Part shown: in pieces, positions 48,501 through 58,660 of the stretch | How the letters are laid out: every line of letters begins with the position of its first letter | Numbering within the stretch: position 1 is the stretch's first letter | DNA from: Magnolia sinica | Lineage: Eukaryota > Streptophyta > Magnoliopsida > Magnoliales > Magnoliaceae | Direction of reading: 5' to 3' | NCBI RefSeq assembly: GCF_029962835.1 | Contig: NC_080578.1 | Coordinates: 48,167,001 to 48,231,000, forward strand | DNA length: 64,000 nucleotides | Translations under genes and position numbers: made by a program | The notes under the pieces: model-generated | The model's input: the letters and a program-made list of their open reading frames with translations, nothing else | The model's database searches: none | What the model was told of the DNA's origin: nothing

Positions 48501-50921
48501 CATGGTGAGCTGATTGGCAGTTAACGTCCATCACCGGACGGTCAGGGTTTTAACGTCCCTGGAGGGACGGTCCCCCGTAGCCTAGTGTGGCCCACCTGGC
48601 ATCAGTGTGAGACCCACAGAGAGATGCAAGGTGCGGCCCAACATAGGGCAGCCCACTTGGAAATGAGTAGGGCCCACTTGCATTTTACAAGGCCCAGGCG
48701 GGTAGACAGCCCCCTAACTGTAATGCAAAAGAAAGGAAAGGAAAAGAAACAGCCACTGTTTGAAGCCACCATCGGTCCCAGTTTGCGGCACCGACTGGAC
48801 CCGTGCATGGACTGGAACTAGGGTCTACTCAAGGCCCGATCCCACATCCAGATCGTGGCCCACAGCATTCGTACAGGGCCCAACAACTCTTTAACGTGAG
48901 AACAGGCCCTGTTCCAACTGATTTCTGGCTTCGAGAATGACTCCGCTCTCAGTCTGTTTATAGCTCAAACAGAGCTTTGTTTATACCTGCTCGTGGCCTG
49001 ACGCACGGCCATTGTTTGGCCGGGTCCTGGCTTGAAATATGAGCTACACTTGGGTCCGATCCCAGACCGAAACAGAGTCATTGATTGAATCAGCTTCAGG
49101 CTGAACATAGGGGCTCATTTCAATGGTGTTCTCAATTCACCGTGCAACCATTGCTTGGCTCAGGTTCCAGACTAAAATGGAGTCTTTCTCCTAGCCTGCT
49201 GCTACCGTGTTTGGCTTGCACCATGAGCTATTTCAAAGCTCTACAAAGAGCTCAAAACAGACCTCAACTGGGGCCTGACTGTGGTCTGAAACGGCCATTA
49301 TTTGGCTTGTTTCCCCGAGTCTGTTTCCAAACTATAATGAGAGCTCCAAAACAGAACTTTGCATGGCCATCATTTGGTCCTAGCTTCAACCCTCCAAACG
49401 TTGCCATTGCTGGGCCGAATCTCGGCCATTACTTGGCATGATGTTGGCCTAGACAACGCTATGATTATCTTAACTAAAAACTCCTAAGGAGAGGGAAGAA
49501 GAAGAGTCACCTGAGGTAGGTGATTACCGACCTGCACTCGAACTATAATACGAAAGAATGACTCTTTGTTTTGTTTTTCTTCTCTTTCCTCCTCTCTTCG
49601 TGTAAATTCCAAGGGCTACAGGGCCCTTTTTATAGCCAAACGAGAGAGAGAGAGGTGGACGGTCGTGATCGTCCCTACCATGGACGGCTGACTTTGCCCA
49701 TCCCAGAGAGGAAGGGCGGTCTTCTCTCTCCTTCCTCCCACAGACGCTCGTCGGGTCGTTTTTTGCATGAATTGGACGGTGGCAGTCCATCTCTTTCCTC
49801 CGTTTACAAGGGGTCAAACGATTATACCGTTTTGTTAAGCCGGGCCCCACAGAGAAATTGAACGGACCAGATGGCCCGAAAAGTGGCCGTGGTGGGCCAC
49901 CTAAGAGCACAAACACAATCAGTTTAAACTTCTGTTGACGGGAGATATTTGTGTTTTGCAAAATGGTCAGTCAAAGCATATATGACCGAGCTAAAGAGTT
50001 TGGTGTACTTCGCACCTAAGTGTTCTTTTTGTGTACATGCGTTGTATAGGGGCCCGCTAAGATGTCAGTATCGTAATCTATACCGTCCATTCACATTGGG
50101 AATCCTTCATAGGGACCCTGGCCCATTTCAAGTAAATGGTGAGACCCAGGTGGGCCATGCCAACCATATCTTGACCCTTAACGCATGATTATAATTGTCC
50201 TGGTGATCAGATTTACCCCAGATCGATTGTCAACGGCTAAAGTGACCCTATGGGTTGTCCACATCTTCAAGACTTGTTACTACCCATATAATAATAATTT
50301 TATTTCATTTCATTTTTTTTGTTTATGTGTATTTATGTATTTATATCATTTTTGTATTATTATTTCTATTGGGGACCCTATCCCATTTCGGGTCAATGGT
50401 GAGACCCAGGTGGGTCACACTGTAGGTCATTAGGAGTTAGGACCATTATAAACCAATCCAATGATTGGATTGCCTAGTATTTCATTATTAATAACTCTAG
50501 GGGTCCTAATAAATGTTTTAGGTGAGATTTGGGAGTTGAATAGGAAGGATCTTTCTACGGGGCGTTGTAAACTGATGAATGGTGGATCTTGTGATTTTGA
50601 TCCCTACATTGGTTTCATACAGATCGATTGTACTAAATAGGTGTATGATGAGATGTCATCACACTCAATATTATACAAATAAGATTTTCATTTATTTAAA
50701 TACAGTTCAACTTGTGATAGTCAAACGGACAGATTGATTCCAAATCTTATTATGATGTTGTGAGCTGTCATAGTCTAAAATCTAAGGGTTTAAGATGGAT
50801 ATATAGATTGAGAGTTGTTGGATAGTGACGTGTAAGGTAAATTATGTGAGTAATTGCATATATGTAAGCTAATTTGGATCTACGTGGTGACACCTGAGTA
50901 CTGAAAGTATGGGGTGTTACA
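45543..50921 (-). mobile_element. Probable solo LTR, minus orientation, inside the MULE (family C)
   Basis: The right end GGGGTGTTACA gives, on the minus strand, a start of TGTAACACCCC, a typical gypsy LTR terminus. The left end TGTGACATTTC is a plausible partner. A minus-strand TATAAAAAGGGCCC lies at about 49624-49640. The segment near 46925-47010 (GTCACTACGGGGAG..CAGCGTAGGCCGACAG) is the reverse complement of the module in the Tekay-like LTR, so the families are related. No perfect target duplication (CCGTA versus TATGA), so the borders are uncertain. No coding domains; the minisatellite-rich MULE resumes on both sides. Confidence 0.5.
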
Positions 50922-51240
50922 TATGACCAGCAAAAACCAATGTGAATTTTCATGGTTTATGGGCGCATACACCTGTCCATGATTTAAAAAATAATATATT
51001 AGTAAAAAATGAATAGAACACATAACAGTCACAGATGAAATTCTGGGACGAGTGCATTACCCATTCATAACACTAAATCACTTTAGTGTATGGTTTATCT
51101 CGCTGCTTAGCAATTGCGTAGGCTGAGTTTAGCTCGACTATTAGCTCAGCAATTGAGCGGGGCAAACTAAAAATTGAGTGGGGCAAACTAGAAATTCAGA
51201 AGGGCAACCATGAAATTGAGCGGAGCAAACATCAGGTCTA
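50922..51240. repeat. MULE interior with short minisatellite B remnant
   Basis: 51145-51232 holds about four forward B units (GAGCGGGGCAAACTA). The rest is AT-rich with no gene. Confidence 0.7.
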
Positions 51241-51770
51241 TATTAGGGACCGAATGCATTTTATATAGGGGAGTGGCTATGGGAGAGAGTTTTGTGGGTC
51301 TTATCACGGGGTATGTGTTATATCCAGATCGTACATCCATTTGGGGAGCTTGTCTTAAGGCTTAAGATGAAAAATAAGACAGATCTAACTATCAAGTGGA
51401 CCACACTGCAAAAACCAGTAGAGGATTGAACGTCTACCATTGAAACCCTTTTTGGGGTCACAGAAGTTTTGGATCAATATGAAATTTGTTTTTACTCTTC
51501 ATTCACGTATTTGTGCCCATATGAAAAGATTGGATGTAAAATAAACATTACGGTGGGCCCTACAAATTGCTTAACGGTGAAAATCATTATTGCTACTACT
51601 ATTTATGGTGTGGTCCAGATGATCTTTGGATATGATTCAGTTTTTGGATAATGCTCTAAAATAATTTAGATATAATAAATACATCACTGTGTGGCTATGT
51701 AACTTTGATAACCTTTAAACCGTTCATACAACTTGGAAATCGAGGAGCGTCAGTGCTCCTCTTCCAACGA
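51241..51770. repeat. MITE-like block, direct copy of 52945-53470
   Basis: GTATGTGTTATATCCAGATCG, then GACAGATCTAAC.ATCAAGTGG and GAGGAGCGTCAG.GCTC, in the same order and orientation as 52970-53460. Non-coding, though a 60-codon chance frame is present. Confidence 0.75.
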
Positions 51771-52009
51771 CATGTACTTACAGCAGCTGTACACCAGCCA
51801 ATCAGCTTCACTCTCCGGCACAACACGCGATCATTTGAGGCGTTGACATGTTAAGAAAGTCTAACGGTGGATTAGGTACTGGCATGCCAGTTCTGAGCTC
51901 CAGACAGACTAGTGCTCCTAGGCCTAACATGTTTGTTTGCCATTTAACCGGTTCATAAGGTCTCTTAAACATTAATGAAGGGAAAACACAAATATATTTT
52001 GTTTCCCAC

Positions 52010-52410
52010 CATTTGCCCCGCTCAATTTCATGTTTGACCCGCTCAATTTCATGTTTGCCCCGCTCAATTTCTCGTTGGCCCCGCTCAATTTCATGTTTGC
52101 CCCGCTCAATTTCTCGTTGGCCCCGCTCAATTTCATGTTACCCTGCTTAATTTCATGTTTGCCCCACTGAATTTCTAGTTTGCCCCGCTCAATTTCATGT
52201 TTGGCCTGCTGAATTTCAAGTTTGCCCCACTCAATTTCATGTTTGCCCTACTGAATTTCTAGTTTGCCCCACTGAATTTCGTGTTTGCCCCGCTTAATTT
52301 CATGTTTGCCCCACTGAAATTCATGTTTACCCCGCTGAATTTCTAGTTTGCCCCGCTCAATTTCATGTTTGCCACCCTCAATTTCATTTTTTCCTCGCTC
52401 AATTTCTAGT
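52010..52410. repeat. Minisatellite B, inverted array
   Basis: Reverse complement of the 44880-45476 units (GCCCCGCTCAATTTCATGTTT and variants), about 19 copies. Together the two arrays form a widely spaced inverted repeat. Confidence 0.92.
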
Positions 52411-52940
52411 TTAACCGCGAAGTGATTGAAATTGACCATAAAGTGAAGGAAATAGATTTTCGACCATCGACCCAATGGAATCTTAGAAAATAACTAGGTT
52501 TATTGGCTAAATTAGCTTCTCCTACCCCAAAATCATATGTGGTGCATTAAGTAAATGATTCTAGTTTAGGAGATATGCTTGTTGAATAAATAGGCAAAGA
52601 AATGAATTAAAAGAGAGAAAAAAAATTTATATGCCGATATATACATATTTATATAAATATGTATAAGAGAAAAATGTATGTAGAATAAAGTTCTTCATGT
52701 AAAAAGAAAGTTTTTAAATTTTTTTTTTTTTTAAATACATACGATTATAATCCGTAGCCATAGGGAAAACTGCAAGAATTTTAAGGCAAATTCACTGGAA
52801 AGTTCTGGACCTATTTCGATATATCGATACATATCTAAAAAGCAGGGGCTACGGGTATAGCTACGGTTATAATCCGTAACTACAGAAAAACATCGTAGCC
52901 ATAGGTTCCTTATTTTATTTTTATTTATTTATTTATTTAT
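52411..52940. other. MULE right interior: minisatellite A remnant, GTAGCCATAG blocks, (TTTA)n
   Basis: A two-unit forward A remnant (52411-52450), the duplicated unique block, AT-rich sequence, then GTAGCCATAG-type blocks at 52750-52910 inverted relative to 43310-43490, and a TTTA run at 52910-52945. No gene. Confidence 0.65.
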
Positions 52941-53470
52941 TTATTTTTTGTTGTTGTAATCCCCATCACTTTTTGTGGGTCCATCATGAGGTCTGTGTTA
53001 TATCCAAAGCGTCCATCTATTTAGCGAGCTCATATTAAGCTTGAGACATAAAATTAGACAGATCTAACCATCAAGTGGACCAGACTGTAAAAGGCAACGG
53101 GGAATTGAACGTCTATGATTGAAACCCTTTTAGGGTTTACAGAAGTTTTGGATCATTATGATTTTTTTTTCCCCTTCATCCAGGCCTATGCGACCTTATG
53201 AATAGATTGGATGGAAAATAAATGTTATAGTGGGCCCTACAAAAATTTTAATGGTGAAAATCAGTTTTCCCGCTGCTCTTTGTGGTGTGGTCCGGTTGAT
53301 CATTGGATAAGATTTTTTATTTTTTTTTTGGATAATTCTCCGAAATGATCTCGAAATATGGATGAACGTTGTGGATATAATAAATACATAGCTGTGGGTC
53401 CATGTAACTTTGATGTCTTTTGAGCCGTTCGTACAACTCTCGGTTGCAGGAGCGTCAGCGCTCGTCTTCG

Positions 53471-53609
53471 AAAGAAAGGGAGGGGTATTTTCGTCCTCAA
53501 ATTGGCTGTCCGTACGAGCAGGTCTAAAGTACCCAAACTAAGTTTGTTTTGTTTCGTTCAAAAACCAAAAAGCTGGATACAAGGTGGGGTCCACAGTCCC
53601 AAATTTCTC
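53471..53609. repeat. Right terminal inverted repeat of the MULE
   Basis: The reverse complement matches 20317-20336 joined to 42675-42782. The outermost 12 bases are a perfect CCCAAATTTCTC. Confidence 0.85.
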
Positions 53610-53618
53610 CCCAAGAAA
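53610..53618. repeat. Right 9-bp target-site duplication of the MULE
   Basis: CCCAAGAAA, identical to 20308-20316. Confidence 0.85.
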
Positions 53619-54050
53619 TTACTAAGGTTACTGATAGTCGGGGCACGCAACGTCAAATCAGTGGATTTGGTACAACTACAACCTGCCTTCCACAATACAC
53701 GTTGCATCCAATTGTGGTACATCGGCACTGTCCAAGTAGCAGGCCCTACCTTGTAAGCCACAGGTTCAAAAACCAAACCAATGGAGCGATCTCATAATCG
53801 TAGAAATCCAATCGGTGGCTTTCAATGAGCAGTGGAGATACGGTGGTTGTGCTCGAGATTCAATAAGATAGTAATAATAATCTTTCTGACAGATGTGGTT
53901 CTTAAGATTAGGATTCACAACCATGTACTATAGGGACCACTAGATGCACGGTCCAGATCCAATATCTAACGGCACGTGCCGCGTGGAGGGTAAGTTCGTC
54001 TTAGTCGAGTTACACAGGGGCGATTCTATGGGACGTGGTTTGCGTCCATC
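53619..54050. other. Unassigned intergenic sequence
   Basis: No gene or repeat structure recognised. A chance frame at 53549-53797 crosses the MULE border and is not credible. Confidence 0.4.
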
Positions 54051-54054
54051 TCCT

Positions 54055-54480
54055 CGCGTCTGAGTGGTCACCGTGACGTATGGATCTTATCCACACGGTC
54101 CATCCTCTTTTTTTTCGTATCACCATAGGGCATGTACCCAAAAATGAGGCAGATACAAGCCTCAACTGGAGTACACCATGGGGATTAAGAGTAACTCTTA
54201 CCGTTGAAAACTTCTTTGGGGCCACAGAAATTTTGGATGGAGCTGATATTTGTGTTTTCTCTTCATCCAGGTATTGTAACTTTATTAATAGGTTGGATGT
54301 CAAATAAACATCACGGTGGGCCCTATAAAAGTTTCAACGGTGAGAATCATTATCACTTCTTCTTCTTGTTGTGTGGTCCACTTGAGCTTTAATATGCCTC
54401 ATTTTTTTAATATATTCCTTAAAATGATACGAAAAAATGGATGGAAGGTGTGGATAAGACCCATACATCACGGTAGCCAC
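54055..54480. mobile_element. MITE with subterminal inverted repeats
   Basis: The left part GACGTATGGATCTTATCCACACGG...TTTTTTCGTATCA is mirrored on the right by ATGATACGAAAAAATGGATGG...GTGGATAAGACCCATACATC. The interior has the shared GGTCCACTTGA/ATAAACATCACGGTGGGCCC blocks of the window's MITE group. Non-coding. Confidence 0.65.
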
Positions 54481-54766
54481 TTAAAGCTCCTGCCCGTTCC
54501 CAGCTGGAGACGGGCGGGGGCAGGACGCATTCCGCGTCCTACCCTATGCGGACACCGATATCCAATACAAGATGTTCTAATTCCACGCGCGTGTAGGTGT
54601 GCAAATCCGCACGCGAGCACAAGTGTTATTACGTGACACACTTGTGAGATCTGAGCTTTCCATTTCGCACTTTCAACATGGCACATAATATCAAATGGCC
54701 AGAAAAAATATTTTAACCGCCAATTTACTTTGTATGGTGTGGCCAACCTTATAAGAGAGCCATTGA

Positions 54767-55276
54767 GGGCCGGTTTGGACAGTGCTATTAAATTGTATTG
54801 GATGGGTTTGCATTCCTGATCCCACTTTGAAATTGGGAACGACATGTTCAAAAGGAGTGGCATTAAAATTAACTTTATGAGTTCTGAAAAAATAAGTCTT
54901 GTATTAAAAAATGTGAAATGGAATTATAAATCCTATTATGTTCTATTCAAGTTTAATTTAAGTGACACTGAGATCTTTAACTCATGTGGCAGACTGAGCG
55001 GCGATGCCCCGTTTCAACACTTGAGGTCTTGACACCAGTCCCTAGTGGGGTGGCTAATGTGGAGTGTGTGTACTGACATGGGTGTGTACTAACAAGCTAA
55101 CTCAAAATAATAATAATCATAATAATAATAATAAATACTAATAATAAAAGAAAAATAAAATTTCAATCTAAGTGTAATTCCCAATCCAAAGGATTATACC
55201 TTACACGTGTATTTACTGTAACTTTTAGGATTCCATCCACCTTAATCCCACCTGATGCTGTGGGTTAAACATGCCC
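54767..55276. mobile_element. Possible MITE (GGGCCGGTTTGGA ends)
   Basis: The left end GGGCCGGTTTGGACAG and the right end TTAAACATGCCC (complement GGGCATGTTTAA) form a weak terminal repeat. The interior is AT-rich with an (AAT)n run at 55105-55150. No convincing target duplication. Confidence 0.35.
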
Positions 55277-55726
55277 TTATCTGATTGTTTAGGCAGAAGA
55301 CCTGAGCATTACTTGAAGCCTTACGGAAAGTTCAGATCTTACGCACGTATTTCAAATTTTCAAGCGTAGGGTGGATCTGTACGCGCTTTACCCGAGTGTG
55401 GAATTAGTCGTACCTCCGTCCCACCAATCGTCATCACAGACGCCGTTATTATAATCTTTCATTCAATTCCACGTGGCACGACGATTGAGAGTTCCGTGCA
55501 CTTCACCAATGAAGATGTCATACAAGTCAGAAGACTAAACAAAAGGATTTGAAAAATTAAAAAAAAAAAAAGAAAAAGAAGGGAAGAGCGCGTAGAGAGG
55601 GAGAGGAAATCAACGGGAGAGAAAAGTCCATTCTCCCTGTAGCCCTCATCTCTAGAAGACAAATACGATTTCAGGGGACAACAACGGACGGGTCAGATCC
55701 AATATTCGAACCAAGACAACCTCCTC
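55277..55726. other. Upstream region of the LSU-like gene
   Basis: About 450 bp without an ORF of note and with no recognised repeat ends, except an A-rich run at 55558-55575. Probably the outer promoter of the gene below. Confidence 0.4.
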
Positions 55727-55746
55727 AGGTACATTGAACCTAGACA
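55727..55746 (+). promoter_or_regulatory. UPE-box (sulfur-deficiency element) of the LSU-like gene
   Basis: AGGTACATTGAACCTAGACA. It fits every position of the UPE-box consensus as I remember it, AG[G/A]T[T/A]CATTGAA[T/C]CT[A/G]GAC[A/G], described from tobacco UP9/LSU-like promoters and reported to be bound by EIN3-like (SLIM1/EIL) factors. It sits 20 bp before the TATA box and about 80 bp before the ATG. A sulfur-response core GAGAC follows at 55748-55752. Confidence 0.85.
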
Positions 55747-55765
55747 GGAGACCCCATCTGGAGCT

Positions 55766-55773
55766 TATAAAAA
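55766..55773 (+). promoter_or_regulatory. TATA box of the LSU-like gene
   Basis: TATAAAAA lies 54 bases before the ATG at 55828, which predicts a short 5' leader starting around 55795-55805. Confidence 0.75.
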
Positions 55774-55827
55774 CCCCGGACAAAAAGGGATAGTTCGTTA
55801 CACCATTTCCCCAGCGGTAATCCAGCA

Positions 55828-56166
55828 ATGGCACAAGGCATGGCACTCGTTGGTCCGCGGCACCAGAAAAGCCGGTATTCGGACGAAGAAGAGATACTAA
55901 GGAGGAGAAACGAGGAGCTGGAGAAGGAGCTTAAAGAGAGCTTGGAGAGGGAGAAGAAGGTGAGGGAGGAGATGGAGAGAACGAAGGAGAGATTGAGAGC
56001 GGTGGAAGATGCGGAGGAGAGACTGTGTTTTCAGCTGGGGGAACAAGAGGCCGAATCCGTCTACGAGGCACGTGCTTATAGCGTGGAGATCAGGTCATTG
56101 AAAGAGCAGCTCTCTCAAGCTCGCAAGCTGATTCAGTCCGCAACCGCTCTCAAAGATCAGCCGTAG
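55828..56166 (+). CDS. LSU: LSU (RESPONSE TO LOW SULFUR)-like protein, 112 residues
   Basis: Intact single-exon ORF MAQGMALVGPRHQKSRYSDE... ending KDQP. From about residue 20 to 105 it is a Lys/Glu/Arg-rich heptad region, predicted coiled coil. It carries the family signature EDAEERLCFQLGEQEAESV, followed by YSVEIRSLKEQLSQARKL. LSU proteins are small plant-specific coiled-coil hubs of about 90-120 residues, induced by sulfur shortage and other stresses and known to dimerise and bind many partners; they have no enzyme activity. The start is set by the TATA box 54 bp upstream and absence of an earlier in-frame ATG near the leader. The UPE-box and GAGAC core support sulfur-regulated expression. 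No frameshift or stop; it is the only intact host gene I can recognise here. A SKIP34-type protein was considered but fits less well. Confidence 0.82.
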   Translation: MAQGMALVGPRHQKSRYSDEEEILRRRNEELEKELKESLEREKKVREEMERTKERLRAVEDAEERLCFQLGEQEAESVYEARAYSVEIRSLKEQLSQARKLIQSATALKDQP

Positions 56167-56383
56167 ATGTTCTTTTATTGCTTCTCTCTCTCCCTCTCTG
56201 TTAGCTGAATATTGCATCTTTGTAATCTAATCACATTCATGTATTGTAAATCATATGAAAATGAGAGATCGGTACATTTAATTTATTAATGAATTAGACG
56301 TAGCTCGGGGCCGAGAGTTTGTAAAGTACGATCGGAAGCGAGGCCCATGATTCATAGATCCAAGAGTTGAAGGGATGGGAAGG
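56167..56383 (+). other. Likely 3' UTR and downstream flank of the LSU-like gene
   Basis: A CT-rich run (56180-56200), then TTTGTAATC, TGTATTGTAAATC and AT-rich sequence to 56290 are compatible with a plant polyadenylation region. The exact site cannot be fixed by eye. Confidence 0.45.
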
Positions 56384-56883
56384 GGAAACGGATTGGCTAC
56401 TCCCCTGCCACCAGCCAATAGCTATTGGTCCGTGATCTGTGGGCCCACCATGATATATGTGTTTCATCCATACTGTCCATCTATTTCTATAGATCATTTT
56501 ATGGTATGAGACCAAAAATAAGGTATATCCCAATCTCAAGTGGACCACTTTACACGAAACAGTGTCGAATGAACGTCGACCGTTAAAAACTTTTTGGGGG
56601 CATAATAATTTTCGATCAAGCTGATATTTGTTTCTATATGACCTAATAAACGGATTGGATGTCAAATAAACAATACAGCGGGCCTTAGGAGGATTTTAAA
56701 GGAGGATATCCGGTCACTATTTTTTTCCTGTGGTGTGGTCCACCTGATGTTTATATCCCTCTCATTTTTTAGATTAAGCCTTAAAATGATCCGTAAAAAT
56801 GGATGAAACAAATACGTCAGGCCCACAGAGCACCGACCATTAGCCACCTGGCTGGTGGCATGAGGAGTAGCCGATCCGTTTCC
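56384..56883. mobile_element. MITE with about 33-bp terminal inverted repeats (500 bp)
   Basis: The left end GGAAACGGATTGGCTACTCC and the right end, complement GGAAACGGATCGGCTACTCC, continue as near-matching inverted repeats to CCACCAGCC. Flanks are GGAAGG and GGAGGA, so the target duplication is unclear. The interior contains the shared GTGTGGTCCACCTGATGTTTA block. Non-coding. Confidence 0.8.
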
Positions 56884-56896
56884 GGAGGACTAACCA

Positions 56897-57405
56897 GGAC
56901 GCGGATTTCCTGCGAAAGCCTTTGGCAGGACTAACCACGATGCTGGGTGGGGCCACTATCATGTTTTTGAGAAATATACTTCATTCATCCGTTTGGGGAG
57001 CTCATTTTAGGAAAATCAACCAAAAACGAGGTGGATCCAAAACTAAAGTGGGCCACACGAGAGGAAAATTTGGCAAAGAAATACCTACCGTTGAAACTTT
57101 CCTAGTTTCCACCTTGATGTTTATATGCCATCCAAACCGTTTATAAGGTCATCAACACAGGATGAAGTGAAAATACAAAAAATTTAACCTGAAACAAAGT
57201 TTTCATGGTCATAAGAATGTTTCAACAGTTCTCACTGAATCCCTACTGTTTCCTCTCGTGTGGCCCACTTGAGTCTTGGATTCAAATCATTTTTTGTTGC
57301 TTGTCTAAAATTAAGTTGCAAAATGGATAAACGGAGTATATTTCCTAAAAACATGGTGGTGGGCCCCACCTTCCTGCGAAAGGCTTTCCGAGGAAATCCG
57401 CGTCC
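56897..57405. mobile_element. MITE with about 35-bp terminal inverted repeats (509 bp)
   Basis: The left end GGACGCGGATTTCCTGCGAA and the right end, complement GGACGCGGATTTCCTCGGAA, are followed by AAGCCTTT.GCAGGA on both sides. It lies 13 bp after the previous MITE. The truncated copy at 19530-20000 belongs to the same family. Confidence 0.8.
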
Positions 57406-57599
57406 CCCTGTATGGCCATGCACCAAAAGTCAACCATATATTTGGTGTTTGAACTTCTATTGGTTTAATGGGAACGCTAGTTGTATGTTTACGATTTCCA
57501 CTTTGAAGATTTTATTTTTACTTTGTTTATTTTATTCTTCCCGGAAGGTTCTGCTTGGACCTCTCGTGGTCGGTCCAGAAAGTAAACGGTGTGGCTGGA

Positions 57600-58070
57600 T
57601 GAATGGATGCGGTTTGGTTGGTGACCACGACACCAGCCTGCTAGCTGGCGGAAAGCTCTCTGGACTCCACCATGACGTATGTTTTTATCAATGTTCAAGA
57701 CGATCACAGGCGAAACTTCTAGGGGCATACCCAATGTTTATTTGCCATCCAACCTGGTCATAAAATCACCCAAAGGAAGGGAAAACTAAATTATCAACTT
57801 GATCAAAAACTTCCATGGTCATAAAGTTACCTAGATGAAGAGAAAACTAAAATATCAGCTTGATCCAAAACTTCCTTGGCCCAAAAGGAAGCTTCCTTAT
57901 TTTCCTTGTGGTGTGGTCCATTTGATATTTGGATCTATTTTATGTTTGGGCTCGTGTCTTAAAATGAGTTAGCAGAATGGATGGATGGCAAGGATAAAAC
58001 ACATTTTCGTGGGGCACAGAGCTTTTTCACCAGCAAGCTGGCTGTGGGCGGGGTTACCATCCGGATGAGT
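57600..58070. mobile_element. MITE-like element with inverted ends
   Basis: Left CCTGCTAGCTGGCGGAAAGC and right GAGCTTTTTCACCAGCAAGC are imperfect inverted repeats. The interior repeats a block (AACTAAATTATCAACTTGATC and AACTAAAATATCAGCTTGATC, 57783-57870) and the shared GTGTGGTCCATTTGATATTTGG sequence. Confidence 0.6.
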
Positions 58071-58660
58071 GATTAATGAGCCTGTCCATAAGCCTTATGG
58101 CTCGAGACTAATACAATATCACAAGGTCAGTTACTCCGCATGGCTTTGCAAAACAAGCTCAACATTTTACAGGTGCTTAAGATTTGTCCATCATGCCAGT
58201 GGAAATTAAAGAAATTATTACGAAAAGCAACAAGTATAAATGATTATTTACCTGAACAATGATCTACTTGTTTATTTTCAAGGGATTTTAGCCGCACTAG
58301 TAATATAATATGGTAAAATTCTTGAAAAGAAAGTTCTAAATATCACGAGGATAGTCATTTCACATGTTTTGAAAAGTTTTTCAAATCAAATTGCCATTAA
58401 CCTTGGGTTAGTAATTGAACGGTTTTTTTAGTAAAGAAGTTACGTACTATTCAATCCAAGCACACATATAGCATGTCGTTTGAGATGATACACCACTAAA
58501 AGGCAACTATCGAGGAGAACGGACAAGATACAATAACTTCGAAGAGAAAGGGAAGAGATCATCGTCAAGCCACCAATCTGATAAGTAGTGAATTCAGAGT
58601 TAGTCGTACAAGTTTGGGACTGACCTGCATGCAAAAAAAAAAAAAAATCAACATCAAATA
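58071..58660. other. Unassigned sequence upstream of the transposase remnant
   Basis: AT-rich. 58420-58630 may be the decayed N-terminal part of the transposase, but no motif is readable. Confidence 0.35.

Larger units (their letters stand above)
20317..53609. mobile_element. Mutator-like element (MULE), non-autonomous, interrupted by nested retroelements
   Basis: The ends are GAGAAATTTGGG and its reverse complement CCCAAATTTCTC, flanked by identical CCCAAGAAA. The terminal inverted repeat is about 130 bp, split on the left by a solo LTR: 20317-20336 plus 42675-42782 matches the complement of 53471-53609, for example CTTAGACCTGCTCGTA and GAGGACGAAAATACCCCTCC. Further inverted blocks follow inside (42900-43285 against 52970-53400). 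Without the family A insertion the element is about 10.95 kb; about 5.4 kb of that is probably another solo LTR (45543-50921). No transposase is encoded; the remainder is minisatellite and AT-rich DNA, so it would need transposase in trans. Confidence 0.85.

Noticed and set aside
49085..49441. 118-codon plus-strand ORF in family C LTR
   Set aside because: Composed of repeated 'ggccattgtttggc' phrases; no domain or upstream signals.
49524..49961. 145-codon minus-strand ORF near a TATA box
   Set aside because: It starts upstream of the probable LTR TATA box and has no recognisable domain; probably chance in GC-rich sequence.
55459..55846. Minus-strand ORFs overlapping the LSU-like promoter
   Set aside because: They overlap a coherent plus-strand promoter-gene unit and have no domain.
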